Source: Alistipes timonensis JC136 (lineage in GTDB: Bacteria > Bacteroidota > Bacteroidia > Bacteroidales > Rikenellaceae). Taken from it: DNA of 64,000 nucleotides. Shown piece after piece: positions 35,870 through 43,367 of this stretch. Within the stretch, counting starts at the first letter, position 1. The number at the start of each line of letters is the position of its first letter. The notes beneath the pieces were generated by a model that saw only the letters and a list, made by a program, of their open reading frames with translations, ran no database searches and had not been told where the DNA came from. The stretch lies in NCBI RefSeq assembly GCF_900107675.1, contig NZ_FNRI01000003.1:343709-407708 (forward strand), in the 5' to 3' direction. The position numbers and the translations under genes are program-made.

Positions 35870-36400
35870 CTATTTCAGGCGGATAATCCGCGCCTCGTCG
35901 TCCGCGGCGGGCAGCGGGGCGGGGGTGAAATCCGAATACCCTGCGGCGATGGCGCAGAGGGGTTCGCAGCCCTCGGGAACGGGCAGGAAGGTCCGCAGGT
36001 AATCGGCGGCCGTCTCCCCGTCGGGTGCGTCCTTGCGCCGGGGGCGTCCGTTGACATGCACCCAGCACGACGCCAGCCCCTCGTCGACGCAGGCCAGCTG
36101 CACCACCGTCGCCGCAATCGCGGCGTTCTCGCGCCACAGGTCGCTCGACGACGTGTCGCCCAGCACCACGATCGCCAGCGGCGCACCCGTCAGGAATCCC
36201 GATCCGTAGTCGCGCATGTCGGCCATGCGGGCCACCAGCGCCGGATCGTTGACCACCATCAGGCGTGTCGAGCGCGTATTGCGGGCCGAAGGGGCCGTGA
36301 GGGCTTCGGCGAGGATGCGGTCCACGACCTCGCGGGGAACCGGTCGGTCGGAGAATTTGCGCACCGAGCGGCGTTTTGCGATCAATTCCTTGAATTCCAT
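35870..36400 (-). CDS. Nitroreductase-family flavoprotein
   Basis: FMN-dependent NAD(P)H oxidoreductase, 176 residues, cytoplasmic. ATG 36400 is used because it starts the typical MEFKELIAKRRSVRKFSDRPV segment, whose RRSVRKF binds FMN phosphate; the open frame upstream has no protein-like content. The later part with APLAIVVLGDT and the stretch on ACVDEGLASCWVH match the family. The substrate is not predictable. A -7 element lies about 29 bases upstream on the minus strand. The gene is divergent from the HAD hydrolase. Confidence 0.88.
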   Translation of the reverse strand: MEFKELIAKRRSVRKFSDRPVPREVVDRILAEALTAPSARNTRSTRLMVVNDPALVARMADMRDYGSGFLTGAPLAIVVLGDTSSSDLWRENAAIAATVVQLACVDEGLASCWVHVNGRPRRKDAPDGETAADYLRTFLPVPEGCEPLCAIAAGYSDFTPAPLPAADDEARIIRLK

Positions 36401-36424
36401 AATCTTTTGCGTTTTCGTACGTTT

Positions 36425-36457
36425 ATTGCAAAAGTAGTAAAAAAAAACGTATCTTTG
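36425..36457 (+). promoter_or_regulatory. Promoter for the HAD hydrolase operon
   Basis: ATTG at 36425-36428, a 21-base spacer and TATCTTTG at 36450-36457. The leader of about 100 bases holds the inverted repeat GGGTCGTAACGACCC followed by TTTTATT, which could act as an early hairpin. Confidence 0.55.
36429..36436 (-). promoter_or_regulatory. -7 element for the nitroreductase gene
   Basis: Reads TACTTTTG on the minus strand, an exact TAnnTTTG match, about 29 bases before the ATG. The -33 position falls in an A-rich run without a clear TTTG. Confidence 0.5.
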
Positions 36458-36560
36458 GTGTCGGGGTCGTAACGACCCTTTTATTGGTCGGACGGTTTGC
36501 CGGACCTTGCGCAATTCGGTTTTGCGGCCCTCCGGGTTAAAAAATAAAACTTTGAAAACG

Positions 36561-37400
36561 ATGGAATTCAGATTCACCATAGCACTCATCTACGATTTCG
36601 ACGGCACGCTGGCCCCGGGCAACATGCAGGAGTACGATTTCATTCCGGCCGTCGGCAAGAGCAACAAGGAGTTCTGGACCGAGGCCAACACGCTGGCCGA
36701 GGAGCAGGACGCCGACATGGTCCTTACGTACATGGCCCGGATGATCCAGGAGGCCAAGTCGAAGGGCCTGTCGCTGCGCCGCGAGGCGTTCCAGGATTCG
36801 GGCCGCCGCGTGACGCTCTTCGCGGGGGTCAAAGAGTGGTTTTCGCGCATCAACGCCTACGGCGCCGAGCGGGGCATCCGCATTTTGCACTACATCAACT
36901 CCTCGGGGCTGAAGGAGATCATCGAGGGCACGGAGATCGCCCACGAGTTCCGCAAGATCTACGCTTGTTCGTTCCTCTACGACGTGGACGGCATCGCCTA
37001 CTGGCCCGCCGTGGCGGTTAACTACACCAACAAGACGCAGTTCATTTTCAAAATCAACAAAGGCGTCGAATCGGTCTTCGATTCGAAGATGGTCAACCGC
37101 TATATCCCCGAAAACGAACGCCCCGTGCCGTTCAAACACATGATTTATGTGGGCGACGGGACCACCGACATCCCCTGCATGCGGCTGGTGAAAAACTCCG
37201 GCGGCCACTCCATCGCGGTCTACAACCCCGACCAGAAGGGCGCCCGCAAGGAGATGGCTTCGCTGATTCACGACAACCGCGTGAGCCATGTCTGCCCGGC
37301 CGACTACCGGGCGGATTCGGAGATGGACATACTCGTGAGGACCATCATCGACAAGATCGACCTCGACGACAAACTCGAAAAACTGGAAGTCGTCCGATAA
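36561..37400 (+). CDS. HAD-superfamily hydrolase
   Basis: Cytoplasmic phosphatase-like protein, 279 residues. Motif I is IYDFDGTLAPG, with the nucleophile aspartate and the acid/base aspartate two residues later; the late motif YVGDGTTDIPCM supplies the magnesium-binding aspartates. A large cap lies between them. ATG 36561 is chosen because it precedes the conserved start, and the sequence before it is leader. The physiological substrate is unknown. It ends one base before the start of the membrane protein gene and is the first gene of a probable operon running to the oxidoreductase gene ending at 40209. Confidence 0.85.
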   Translation: MEFRFTIALIYDFDGTLAPGNMQEYDFIPAVGKSNKEFWTEANTLAEEQDADMVLTYMARMIQEAKSKGLSLRREAFQDSGRRVTLFAGVKEWFSRINAYGAERGIRILHYINSSGLKEIIEGTEIAHEFRKIYACSFLYDVDGIAYWPAVAVNYTNKTQFIFKINKGVESVFDSKMVNRYIPENERPVPFKHMIYVGDGTTDIPCMRLVKNSGGHSIAVYNPDQKGARKEMASLIHDNRVSHVCPADYRADSEMDILVRTIIDKIDLDDKLEKLEVVR

Positions 37401-37401
37401 C

Positions 37402-37983
37402 ATGCTTTCCGAAAAAGTCTACTCCGGGCGACTGGTGCGCCCGGGCGTGTTCGGCGGATCGCCCGAATGGACCGCCGGCGTGCGTCGGCATCCTGCCGCG
37501 GTCGTTGCGGCGGCCGTCGTGCTGGCCGTCTGCGCCTGCATCCCTTATGCCGGATTTCCGGCCCTTTATCTTGCGGCGGCGGCCTGCGGGTCGTTCTATG
37601 CCGCGAACGAACCCCTGCAACTCCTGCTGCTGCCCGAAAAGGGCGCCGCGCGGCTGCTCGCCCGCAAGGTCCTCACGGCCTGGCGCAACTATTTTCTGAC
37701 GACAGCCCCTTTTGCCGCGCTGGCCCTCCTCGCACAACCCCGTTTGGCCTGGATGGCCGCGGCATGGGCCCCGCTGGCGGCGCTGGCGCTGCTCTATTTC
37801 GTCGCGGCCAAATACGCCCGCTACGACCCGGCGGACGAATCCCCGCGCTGGCCGCTGGCCGCCCGGCTGGGAGCCGCGGGATTTCTCCTCCCGCCTCTGC
37901 TGCCCCTCAGCCTTTGCCTTGTAGTGAGTTACCTGCTCCGGGCCGAACGCAACCTCAACCGCTACCTGTATGATTACGATTGA
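37402..37983 (+). CDS. Polytopic membrane protein of unknown function
   Basis: A 193-residue protein, very rich in Ala and Leu, with about five hydrophobic segments (near 30-50, 52-70, 92-112, 114-134 and 150-175). No motif is recognised. It overlaps the following ABC ATPase gene by 14 bases, so the two are probably made together and may form an ABC-type complex, the present protein being the membrane part. Fairly charged links such as LARKVLTAWRNYF and KYARYDPADESPRW lie between helices. Function is not assigned. Confidence 0.7.
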   Translation: MLSEKVYSGRLVRPGVFGGSPEWTAGVRRHPAAVVAAAVVLAVCACIPYAGFPALYLAAAACGSFYAANEPLQLLLLPEKGAARLLARKVLTAWRNYFLTTAPFAALALLAQPRLAWMAAAWAPLAALALLYFVAAKYARYDPADESPRWPLAARLGAAGFLLPPLLPLSLCLVVSYLLRAERNLNRYLYDYD

Positions 37984-38620
37984 CGCCCTCCGGATTTGCG
38001 ACGGGGAGCGGACGCTCTTCGACGGCGTGACGATGCACCTCCCGGCGAATGCAGTCCACGGCATTGCGGGCGAAGGACGGAGCGCGCTGTTGCAGGCATT
38101 GTACGGACTTATGGTCCCCGACGCGGGGCGCATCACCGCCGGCGGGCATCCCCTGCGGCGGTGTGACGTGGGTTTTGCGGAGGCGGAACCTCGCTTCTGG
38201 CCCGGACTGACGGCGCGCGACTGTCTCGACCTCGCGGTCCGTTACAACCCCGGATCGAATCCCGCGGCTATGCTCCGCCGCCTGCCCGTACCGCTCGACG
38301 CGGAGGCCGCGGCGCTTCCCGCAGCGGAGCGGAAACGGCTGGCGCTGGTCCTGCTGCTGCTGAATCCCAAACGGGTCCTACTGCTCGACGAGCCCTTTCG
38401 CGGACTCGATGTCGAGAGCGCCTTCATGCTCCGCCAACTGATCCTGCAACTCGGCTCGGAGGGCCGCACGGTGCTCGTCGCCGCACGGCTGGCGGAGTTG
38501 GACGGCATCTGCGACGATTTCTACGTGCTTGACGGCGGGGTTGTCCGCGGCCGTTACGAACACTATGAGTTTGCCCGGGCGGTCCGGGAAGCGGCCGCTT
38601 CGGGGATTGCGGAAAAATAA
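37970..38620 (+). CDS. Atypical ABC-type ATPase subunit
   Basis: A 216-residue protein with the fold pattern of an ABC transporter ATPase but altered motifs. Walker A reads GIAGEGRSA at 31-39, with R37 in place of the invariant Lys. Walker B (VLLLDEP, D140, E141) and the D-loop region (GLDVES) look normal. The signature LSGGQ is LPAAE (116-120) and the switch histidine is replaced in VLVAARL. It may bind ATP weakly or have a non-transport role. It overlaps the upstream membrane protein gene by 14 bases. The alternative is a decaying gene, but the frame is intact. Confidence 0.75.
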   Translation: MITIDALRICDGERTLFDGVTMHLPANAVHGIAGEGRSALLQALYGLMVPDAGRITAGGHPLRRCDVGFAEAEPRFWPGLTARDCLDLAVRYNPGSNPAAMLRRLPVPLDAEAAALPAAERKRLALVLLLLNPKRVLLLDEPFRGLDVESAFMLRQLILQLGSEGRTVLVAARLAELDGICDDFYVLDGGVVRGRYEHYEFARAVREAAASGIAEK

Positions 38621-38645
38621 CTATTTTTACGAAAAATTTCACCCT

Positions 38646-39227
38646 ATGAAGATTGTTTTCGCCACGAATAACGCCCACAAGCTCTCCGAAGTGCAGGCTG
38701 TGCTGGGCGACGCCTTCACCCTGCTGACGCCCCGCGACTGCGGCGTCACGGAGGACATTCCCGAGGAGCAGGAGACCCTCGAAGGCAACGCCTCGCAGAA
38801 ATCGCACTACCTCCACGGCCGCACCGGGCTCGACTGCTTCGCCGATGACACCGGGTTGGAGGTCGAGGCGCTGGGCGGCGCCCCGGGCGTGCATTCGGCC
38901 CGCTACGCCACCGACGGCCACGATTTTGGGGCCAATAACCGCCTGCTGCTGAAAAACCTCGAAGGCGCGGAGAACCGCCGGGCGCGTTTCCGCACGGTCG
39001 TATCGCTGATTCTCGGGGGCGAGGAGCACCTTTTCGAAGGCGTCGTCGAGGGCCGGATCATCGACCGCGAGACGGGGCACGAGGGGTTTGGCTACGACCC
39101 GCTGTTCATCCCCGACGGCTATGCGAAGACGTTCGCCGAGATGACCACCGATGAGAAAAATGCCGTTTCGCACCGCGCCCGCGCCGTGCGCAAGCTGGCC
39201 GAATTCCTCCGTTCAATCGAAAAATAG
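38646..39227 (+). CDS. rdgB: Non-canonical purine NTP pyrophosphatase RdgB/HAM1
   Basis: House-cleaning enzyme of 193 residues that hydrolyses ITP, XTP and dITP to monophosphates, keeping deaminated purines out of nucleic acids. The family landmarks are present: IVFATNNAHKLSEV at the start, the metal/substrate site CFADDTGLEVEALGG and GVHSARY, the late GHEGFGYDPLF and the C-terminal SHRARA segment. ATG 38646 is used; the frame extends upstream into the ABC gene but without homology. It lies 25 bases after that gene and 4 bases before the oxidoreductase gene. Confidence 0.95.
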   Translation: MKIVFATNNAHKLSEVQAVLGDAFTLLTPRDCGVTEDIPEEQETLEGNASQKSHYLHGRTGLDCFADDTGLEVEALGGAPGVHSARYATDGHDFGANNRLLLKNLEGAENRRARFRTVVSLILGGEEHLFEGVVEGRIIDRETGHEGFGYDPLFIPDGYAKTFAEMTTDEKNAVSHRARAVRKLAEFLRSIEK

Positions 39228-39231
39228 CCGT

Positions 39232-40209
39232 ATGAAAAACGTCAACTGGGGAATTCTGGGCTGCGGCGACGTCTGCGAACGCAAGAGCGGCCCGCCGATG
39301 TACAAGACCCCGCATTCCGCCCTCGCGGCCGTCATGCGCCGCGACGCCGCCAAGGCCGCCGATTTCGCCCGCCGGCACGGCGTGCCGAGGAGTTATACCG
39401 ACGCCGACGCGTTGATCGCCGATCCCGGCGTGGACATCGTTTACGTCGCAACCCCGCCCGACAGCCACCGGGAACTCGCCCTGAAGGTGCTGGCCGCCGG
39501 AAAACCGGTCTATGTCGAGAAGCCGATGGCGATGAACCATGCGGAGTGCCTCGACATGATCGCCGCGGCGGAACGCTCGGGGCAGAAACTTTTCGTCGCC
39601 TACTACCGCCGGGCGCTGCCCTATTTCCTGAAGGTGAAGGAACTTCTCGACAGCGGGGCCGTCGGCGATCCGCTGAGCGTCGAGGTGCGCTATTTCCGTC
39701 CGGAAAGCCCCGGGGACCGTGATCCGGCCCGTCTTCCGTGGCGGCTGCGCCGCGAGGTCGGCGGGGAGGGTTATTTTTACGACATGGCGCCCCATACGCT
39801 CGACATCCTCGATTTCCTGCTCGGGGAGATCGCCGACGCCCGGGGACACAAGGCCAACCGCGGGGGTTTTTACGACGTGGCGGACACCGTTACGGCGTCG
39901 TTCCGGTTCGGTTCGGGACTCCCCGGCACGGGGGCGTGGTGCTTCGTCGCCCCGCCCTCCGCAGCGGAGGATTCGGTGGTCGTCACGGGCCGCAAGGGAT
40001 CGGTGCGTTTCAGCACGTTCGACTTCACGCCGGTCGAACTGGTGACGGCGCGGGGTGTCGAACGCTTCGAAATCGCATCTCCGGAGCATATTCAGGGTCC
40101 GCTGATCGAAACCATCGTCCGGGAGCTGCGCGGCGAGGGCGTGTGCCCCTCCACGGGAATCTCCGCGGCGCGAACTTCGCGGGTGATGGATGAAATAATG
40201 AAAGAATAA
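39232..40209 (+). CDS. Gfo/Idh/MocA-family oxidoreductase
   Basis: NAD(P)-dependent sugar dehydrogenase-like enzyme of 325 residues, cytoplasmic. The N-terminal Rossmann motif is GILGCGDVCERK, the dinucleotide/catalytic EKPMAMN motif follows at about residue 98, and the C-terminal half is the alpha/beta substrate domain. The start ATG 39232 lies 4 bases after the rdgB stop, so the two are translationally close. The substrate is not evident; family members oxidise inositols, glucose derivatives or N-acetylated sugars. It ends just before the folE promoter. Confidence 0.88.
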   Translation: MKNVNWGILGCGDVCERKSGPPMYKTPHSALAAVMRRDAAKAADFARRHGVPRSYTDADALIADPGVDIVYVATPPDSHRELALKVLAAGKPVYVEKPMAMNHAECLDMIAAAERSGQKLFVAYYRRALPYFLKVKELLDSGAVGDPLSVEVRYFRPESPGDRDPARLPWRLRREVGGEGYFYDMAPHTLDILDFLLGEIADARGHKANRGGFYDVADTVTASFRFGSGLPGTGAWCFVAPPSAAEDSVVVTGRKGSVRFSTFDFTPVELVTARGVERFEIASPEHIQGPLIETIVRELRGEGVCPSTGISAARTSRVMDEIMKE

Positions 40210-40214
40210 ATCGT

Positions 40215-40222
40215 TATCTTTG
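40215..40222 (+). promoter_or_regulatory. folE -7 element close to the start codon
   Basis: TATCTTTG, an exact -7 match, ending 6 bases before the ATG at 40229. No clear -33 TTTG is present. Transcripts from here would have almost no leader. Confidence 0.6.
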
Positions 40223-40228
40223 CGCCCT

Positions 40229-40837
40229 ATGGAAATGAAGAATTACGACAAGGAGGAGCGTTTCGATCCTGCGACCATCGAGGCGCTGAAGCTCCACTAC
40301 GCGGAGATCCTGCGCCTGCTGGGAGAAGACCCCGCGCGCGAAGGGCTGCTGAAAACCCCCGAACGCGTGGCCAAGGCCATGTCGTTCCTGACGAAAGGTT
40401 ACGACGAAAACCCGCTCGAGATCATCCGCTCGGCGACGTTCCGCGAAGAATACAGGCAGATGGTGCTGGTCAAAGACATCGAGCTTTACTCGCTGTGCGA
40501 ACATCACATGCTGCCCTTCTACGGCAAGGCCCATGTGGCCTATATCCCCAACGGCTACATCACGGGCCTCTCGAAAGTGGCCCGCGTGGTGGAGTGCTTC
40601 GCCCGCCGCCTGCAGGTGCAGGAGCGGCTGACGGTGCAGATCCGCGATTGCATCCAGGAGGCCCTCAACCCGATGGGCGTGGCCGTGGTGATCGAGGCCA
40701 GCCACATGTGCATGCAGATGCGCGGCATCGAGAAGCAGCAGTCGGCGACCACGACTTCGGCCTTCACGGGCGTTTTCCTCTCCAGCCAGCGGACCCGCGA
40801 GGAGTTTATGACCCTCATCTCGCACCGGTACCGCTAA
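40229..40837 (+). CDS. folE: GTP cyclohydrolase I
   Basis: Zinc enzyme converting GTP to 7,8-dihydroneopterin triphosphate, the first step of folate and also of queuosine synthesis; 202 residues, normal length. Zinc ligands are visible in LCEHHML and CMQMRG, so it is the zinc-dependent FolE (type IA) form. Other marks are GLSKVARVV, the LQVQERLT segment and the C-terminal FLSSQRTREEFM. Starts at 40229 or 40235 are both possible; the first is nearer the -7 box. A hairpin terminator follows directly. Confidence 0.96.
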   Translation: MEMKNYDKEERFDPATIEALKLHYAEILRLLGEDPAREGLLKTPERVAKAMSFLTKGYDENPLEIIRSATFREEYRQMVLVKDIELYSLCEHHMLPFYGKAHVAYIPNGYITGLSKVARVVECFARRLQVQERLTVQIRDCIQEALNPMGVAVVIEASHMCMQMRGIEKQQSATTTSAFTGVFLSSQRTREEFMTLISHRYR

Positions 40838-40856
40838 ACCGGGGCGCATACACCTG

Positions 40857-40890
40857 AAAAACCCGCACACTTTCGGTATGCGGGTTTTTT
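40857..40890. terminator. Terminator between folE and the hybrid kinase
   Basis: Stem AACCCGCA with TGCGGGTT, an 11-base loop and six T on the plus side; an A-run before it serves the minus strand. It separates two convergent genes. Confidence 0.88.
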
Positions 40891-40895
40891 CATGC

Positions 40896-43214
40896 CTATT
40901 TTCGTTTCAGGTCGACGAGGGCGGCGTTCAGTATCTTGTTGAGCGAATACTGCGACAGGGGTTTGGTCAGGAAATCGTTGCATCCGGCTTCCCGGGCCAA
41001 TTCCGGTTCGTTGCCGTAGGAGTAGGCCGACATGGCAATTATGGGAACGTCGGGCGACATTTTGCGGATTTGCCGCGTAGCCTCCAGTCCGCCCATCACC
41101 GGCATCCGGACATCCATCAGCACGGCGTCGGGATGCATGTTGGCGAACTGCTCCACGGCTTCCGCTCCGGTAACGGCGCGCACCAGTCTGAAACGCTGGC
41201 CCAGCACCGCCTCGATCAGCCTGAAATTCATGTCCGAATCCTCCGCGACGAGCAGCGTCCACCGGCCCTGCTGCCCTGCTGCATCCGGCGTGCAGCCGTC
41301 TATACCCGGCAAATCCCGCGGTGCGACCGGGATCGAGAAGTGGAAACGGGTGCCTTTTCCCACCTCGGAGTCGACGCCGATCGTGCCGTCCATGCGCTCG
41401 ACGATCATTTTCGAAATGGCCAGCCCCAGTCCGGTCCCGGCGGCGAAGTCGTTGAGCTTGACGAAACGGTCGAAGACGTCGCGGACCTTCTCTTCGGGGA
41501 TGCCCACGCCCGTATCCTCGACATAGAACTCCACCCGGTCGTTCTTCAGGTCGAAGCCGAAGCGGATCGAGCCGTGTTCGGTGAATTTCGAAGCGTTGTT
41601 CAGCAGGTTGGTGATGACCTGCGCGAGACGGTTCTGGTCGCAGACGATCTGCACGTCGTCGTATTTCTCCTCGAAAACGAGCTCTACGCCAGGCTTCACG
41701 CGGGTTTTGTGCACCTCGAACTCCGAGCGGCACAGGTCGTTGAGGTTTATCGGCTTGAACCGGAATTCGAGGGTTCCGGCCTCGATTTTCGAAATGTCGA
41801 GGATGTCGTTTATCAGTTGCAGCAGCAGTTCGGAATTGGTGTCGATGATCTCGGCGAACTGCTGTTTCTCCTCCTCGGTCTCGGCCGAGCCGATCAGCTT
41901 GGCAAATCCCACGATGGCGTTGAGCGGTGTGCGTATCTCGTGGCTCATGTTGGCCAGGAAAGTCGATTTGAGTTTGTCCGACTCCTCGGCGCGGATGCGT
42001 GCCTCGACGATCTCCAGTTCGGCGTTTTTCTCGTCGGTGATGTCCCACGATACGCCGATGATCAGCGGCAGGCGGTTCTCGACCGGGACCAGCGATTTGG
42101 AGGTGTTGACGATGCGCGTCTCACCCGCGGTGTTGACATACTCTTCGACGAAGGTCACGCGCTCGCCCGTGCGCAGCAACTCGAGGTCGTCGCGGCGGAA
42201 ATGCTCGGCATCCTTCGGATTGGGGAAGATCTCCAGGTCGGTGTGCCCCAGCGCCCGTTCGGCCGGAATGCCCGAATGTTCCTCGAACGCGCGGTTCCAG
42301 TAGAGGTAGCGGAATTCGTTGCCGGGGTCTTTGACGAAAAGGTAGACCGGAATGTTATTCAGGATGCTGTCGAGGATCGAGTTCATCTCTTTGACCTTGT
42401 TCTCGTGCTGGATGCGCAGCGTCACGTCGCGGCCGAAGAACCAGACGATCTCGCGCTCTTTGAAATGGTCGTAGATGATGTAGGCCACCACGTCCCAGGC
42501 CACGACATTCCCCTGGTCGTTTTTGAAACGCACCGTGTATTTGTGCGCGCCGTTGTCGCGGCGGATTTTCCGGAGCCGCTCCTCCCACTGGGCTTTCGTG
42601 CCCCGGAACGACCAGAAATCGTAGACTTTGTGTGCGGACAACTCGTCCGTGATGCCGTGGTGCACGCGGTACTGTTCGTTGGCATACTCCATCGTGCCGT
42701 CCAGGTCGCAGGCGTAAATCTCCTCCTCGACGTTGTTCAGGGCATATTTGACCATCTCCAGCTCGTATTTCGCCGTCTCGGTCTCGGTGATGTCGCGGCA
42801 GATGCAGAGCGCATGCTCGCTGTCGAGCGGGAAGATGCGGTTTTCGTAGTTGCGGGTCTCGCCGTCGAGCGTGATGTCGTGGTGCGACGCCGAGCCGTGG
42901 CCCGTGGCGAAGACGTTGTCGAGGTTGTTGCGCACATTGCGGCACGCCTCGGGGGAGAGCACCGCCTGAATGTCCTGGCCGATGAAATCGCTGCTCGAGA
43001 CTCCGACGTGGTTGGAACCCTCGGCGGAGACCAGTTCGACGAGTTTTCCGCGCCGGTCGAGCACGGTCAGCATATCGGGGATCGAGTCGAGAATTTCACG
43101 GGCGAACCGCTCCCGGAACCGTGCCGGGGCTTTGGTTTCCGCTCCCTGTTGCCGTTCGAGTTCCTCGATCCGGCGAATCAGCTCCTCGCGGGAGCAATTG
43201 TCATATCGGCTCAT
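40896..43214 (-). CDS. Hybrid sensor histidine kinase (PAS, HisKA, HATPase, receiver)
   Basis: Signal-transducing kinase of 772 residues without clear membrane segments, so probably cytoplasmic. Order: a short coiled coil (about 8-25), three PAS-type domains (about 35-400), the dimerisation domain with phospho-acceptor H425 (NMSHEIRTPL), the ATPase domain (N-box NLLNNASKF, G-boxes DTGVGIPEEK and GTGLGLAISK), and a C-terminal receiver with D701 (LMDVRMP). No DNA-binding output is present, so phosphate must pass on, or the receiver tunes the kinase. ATG 43214 is preferred to one at 43256, as the latter lies upstream of a -7 element at 43245-43252. The PAS ligand is unknown. Confidence 0.92.
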   Translation of the reverse strand: MSRYDNCSREELIRRIEELERQQGAETKAPARFRERFAREILDSIPDMLTVLDRRGKLVELVSAEGSNHVGVSSSDFIGQDIQAVLSPEACRNVRNNLDNVFATGHGSASHHDITLDGETRNYENRIFPLDSEHALCICRDITETETAKYELEMVKYALNNVEEEIYACDLDGTMEYANEQYRVHHGITDELSAHKVYDFWSFRGTKAQWEERLRKIRRDNGAHKYTVRFKNDQGNVVAWDVVAYIIYDHFKEREIVWFFGRDVTLRIQHENKVKEMNSILDSILNNIPVYLFVKDPGNEFRYLYWNRAFEEHSGIPAERALGHTDLEIFPNPKDAEHFRRDDLELLRTGERVTFVEEYVNTAGETRIVNTSKSLVPVENRLPLIIGVSWDITDEKNAELEIVEARIRAEESDKLKSTFLANMSHEIRTPLNAIVGFAKLIGSAETEEEKQQFAEIIDTNSELLLQLINDILDISKIEAGTLEFRFKPINLNDLCRSEFEVHKTRVKPGVELVFEEKYDDVQIVCDQNRLAQVITNLLNNASKFTEHGSIRFGFDLKNDRVEFYVEDTGVGIPEEKVRDVFDRFVKLNDFAAGTGLGLAISKMIVERMDGTIGVDSEVGKGTRFHFSIPVAPRDLPGIDGCTPDAAGQQGRWTLLVAEDSDMNFRLIEAVLGQRFRLVRAVTGAEAVEQFANMHPDAVLMDVRMPVMGGLEATRQIRKMSPDVPIIAMSAYSYGNEPELAREAGCNDFLTKPLSQYSLNKILNAALVDLKRK

Positions 43215-43244
43215 ATTCAATGATATTATGCGCTCAGTAACATA

Positions 43245-43252
43245 CAAAGGTA
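43245..43252 (-). promoter_or_regulatory. -7 element for the hybrid kinase gene
   Basis: Reads TACCTTTG on the minus strand, an exact -7 match about 30 bases before ATG 43214. No -33 TTTG is seen; instead a dyad (GGGGAA, 5 bases, TTCCCC) lies at 43281-43297, a possible activator site. Confidence 0.5.
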
Positions 43253-43367
43253 ACATATTGTACGCAGGATAGACCGGCCTGGGGAATAAATTTCCCCGGA
43301 AAGGTGAAAATACCGACGGAGTGCGGCCTAGTCTGCGCCATCGGCAGCAAGGGGTTCGGTATATCTG

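Noticed and set aside
36436..36449. The A-rich run before the HAD promoter as a contingency tract
   Set aside because: It is non-coding and such A-runs are common in Bacteroidota intergenic DNA; no switching consequence is apparent.
40878..43223. A 781-codon open frame opposite the hybrid kinase
   Set aside because: It covers almost exactly the kinase gene, has low-complexity Val/Asp/Arg content and no domain.
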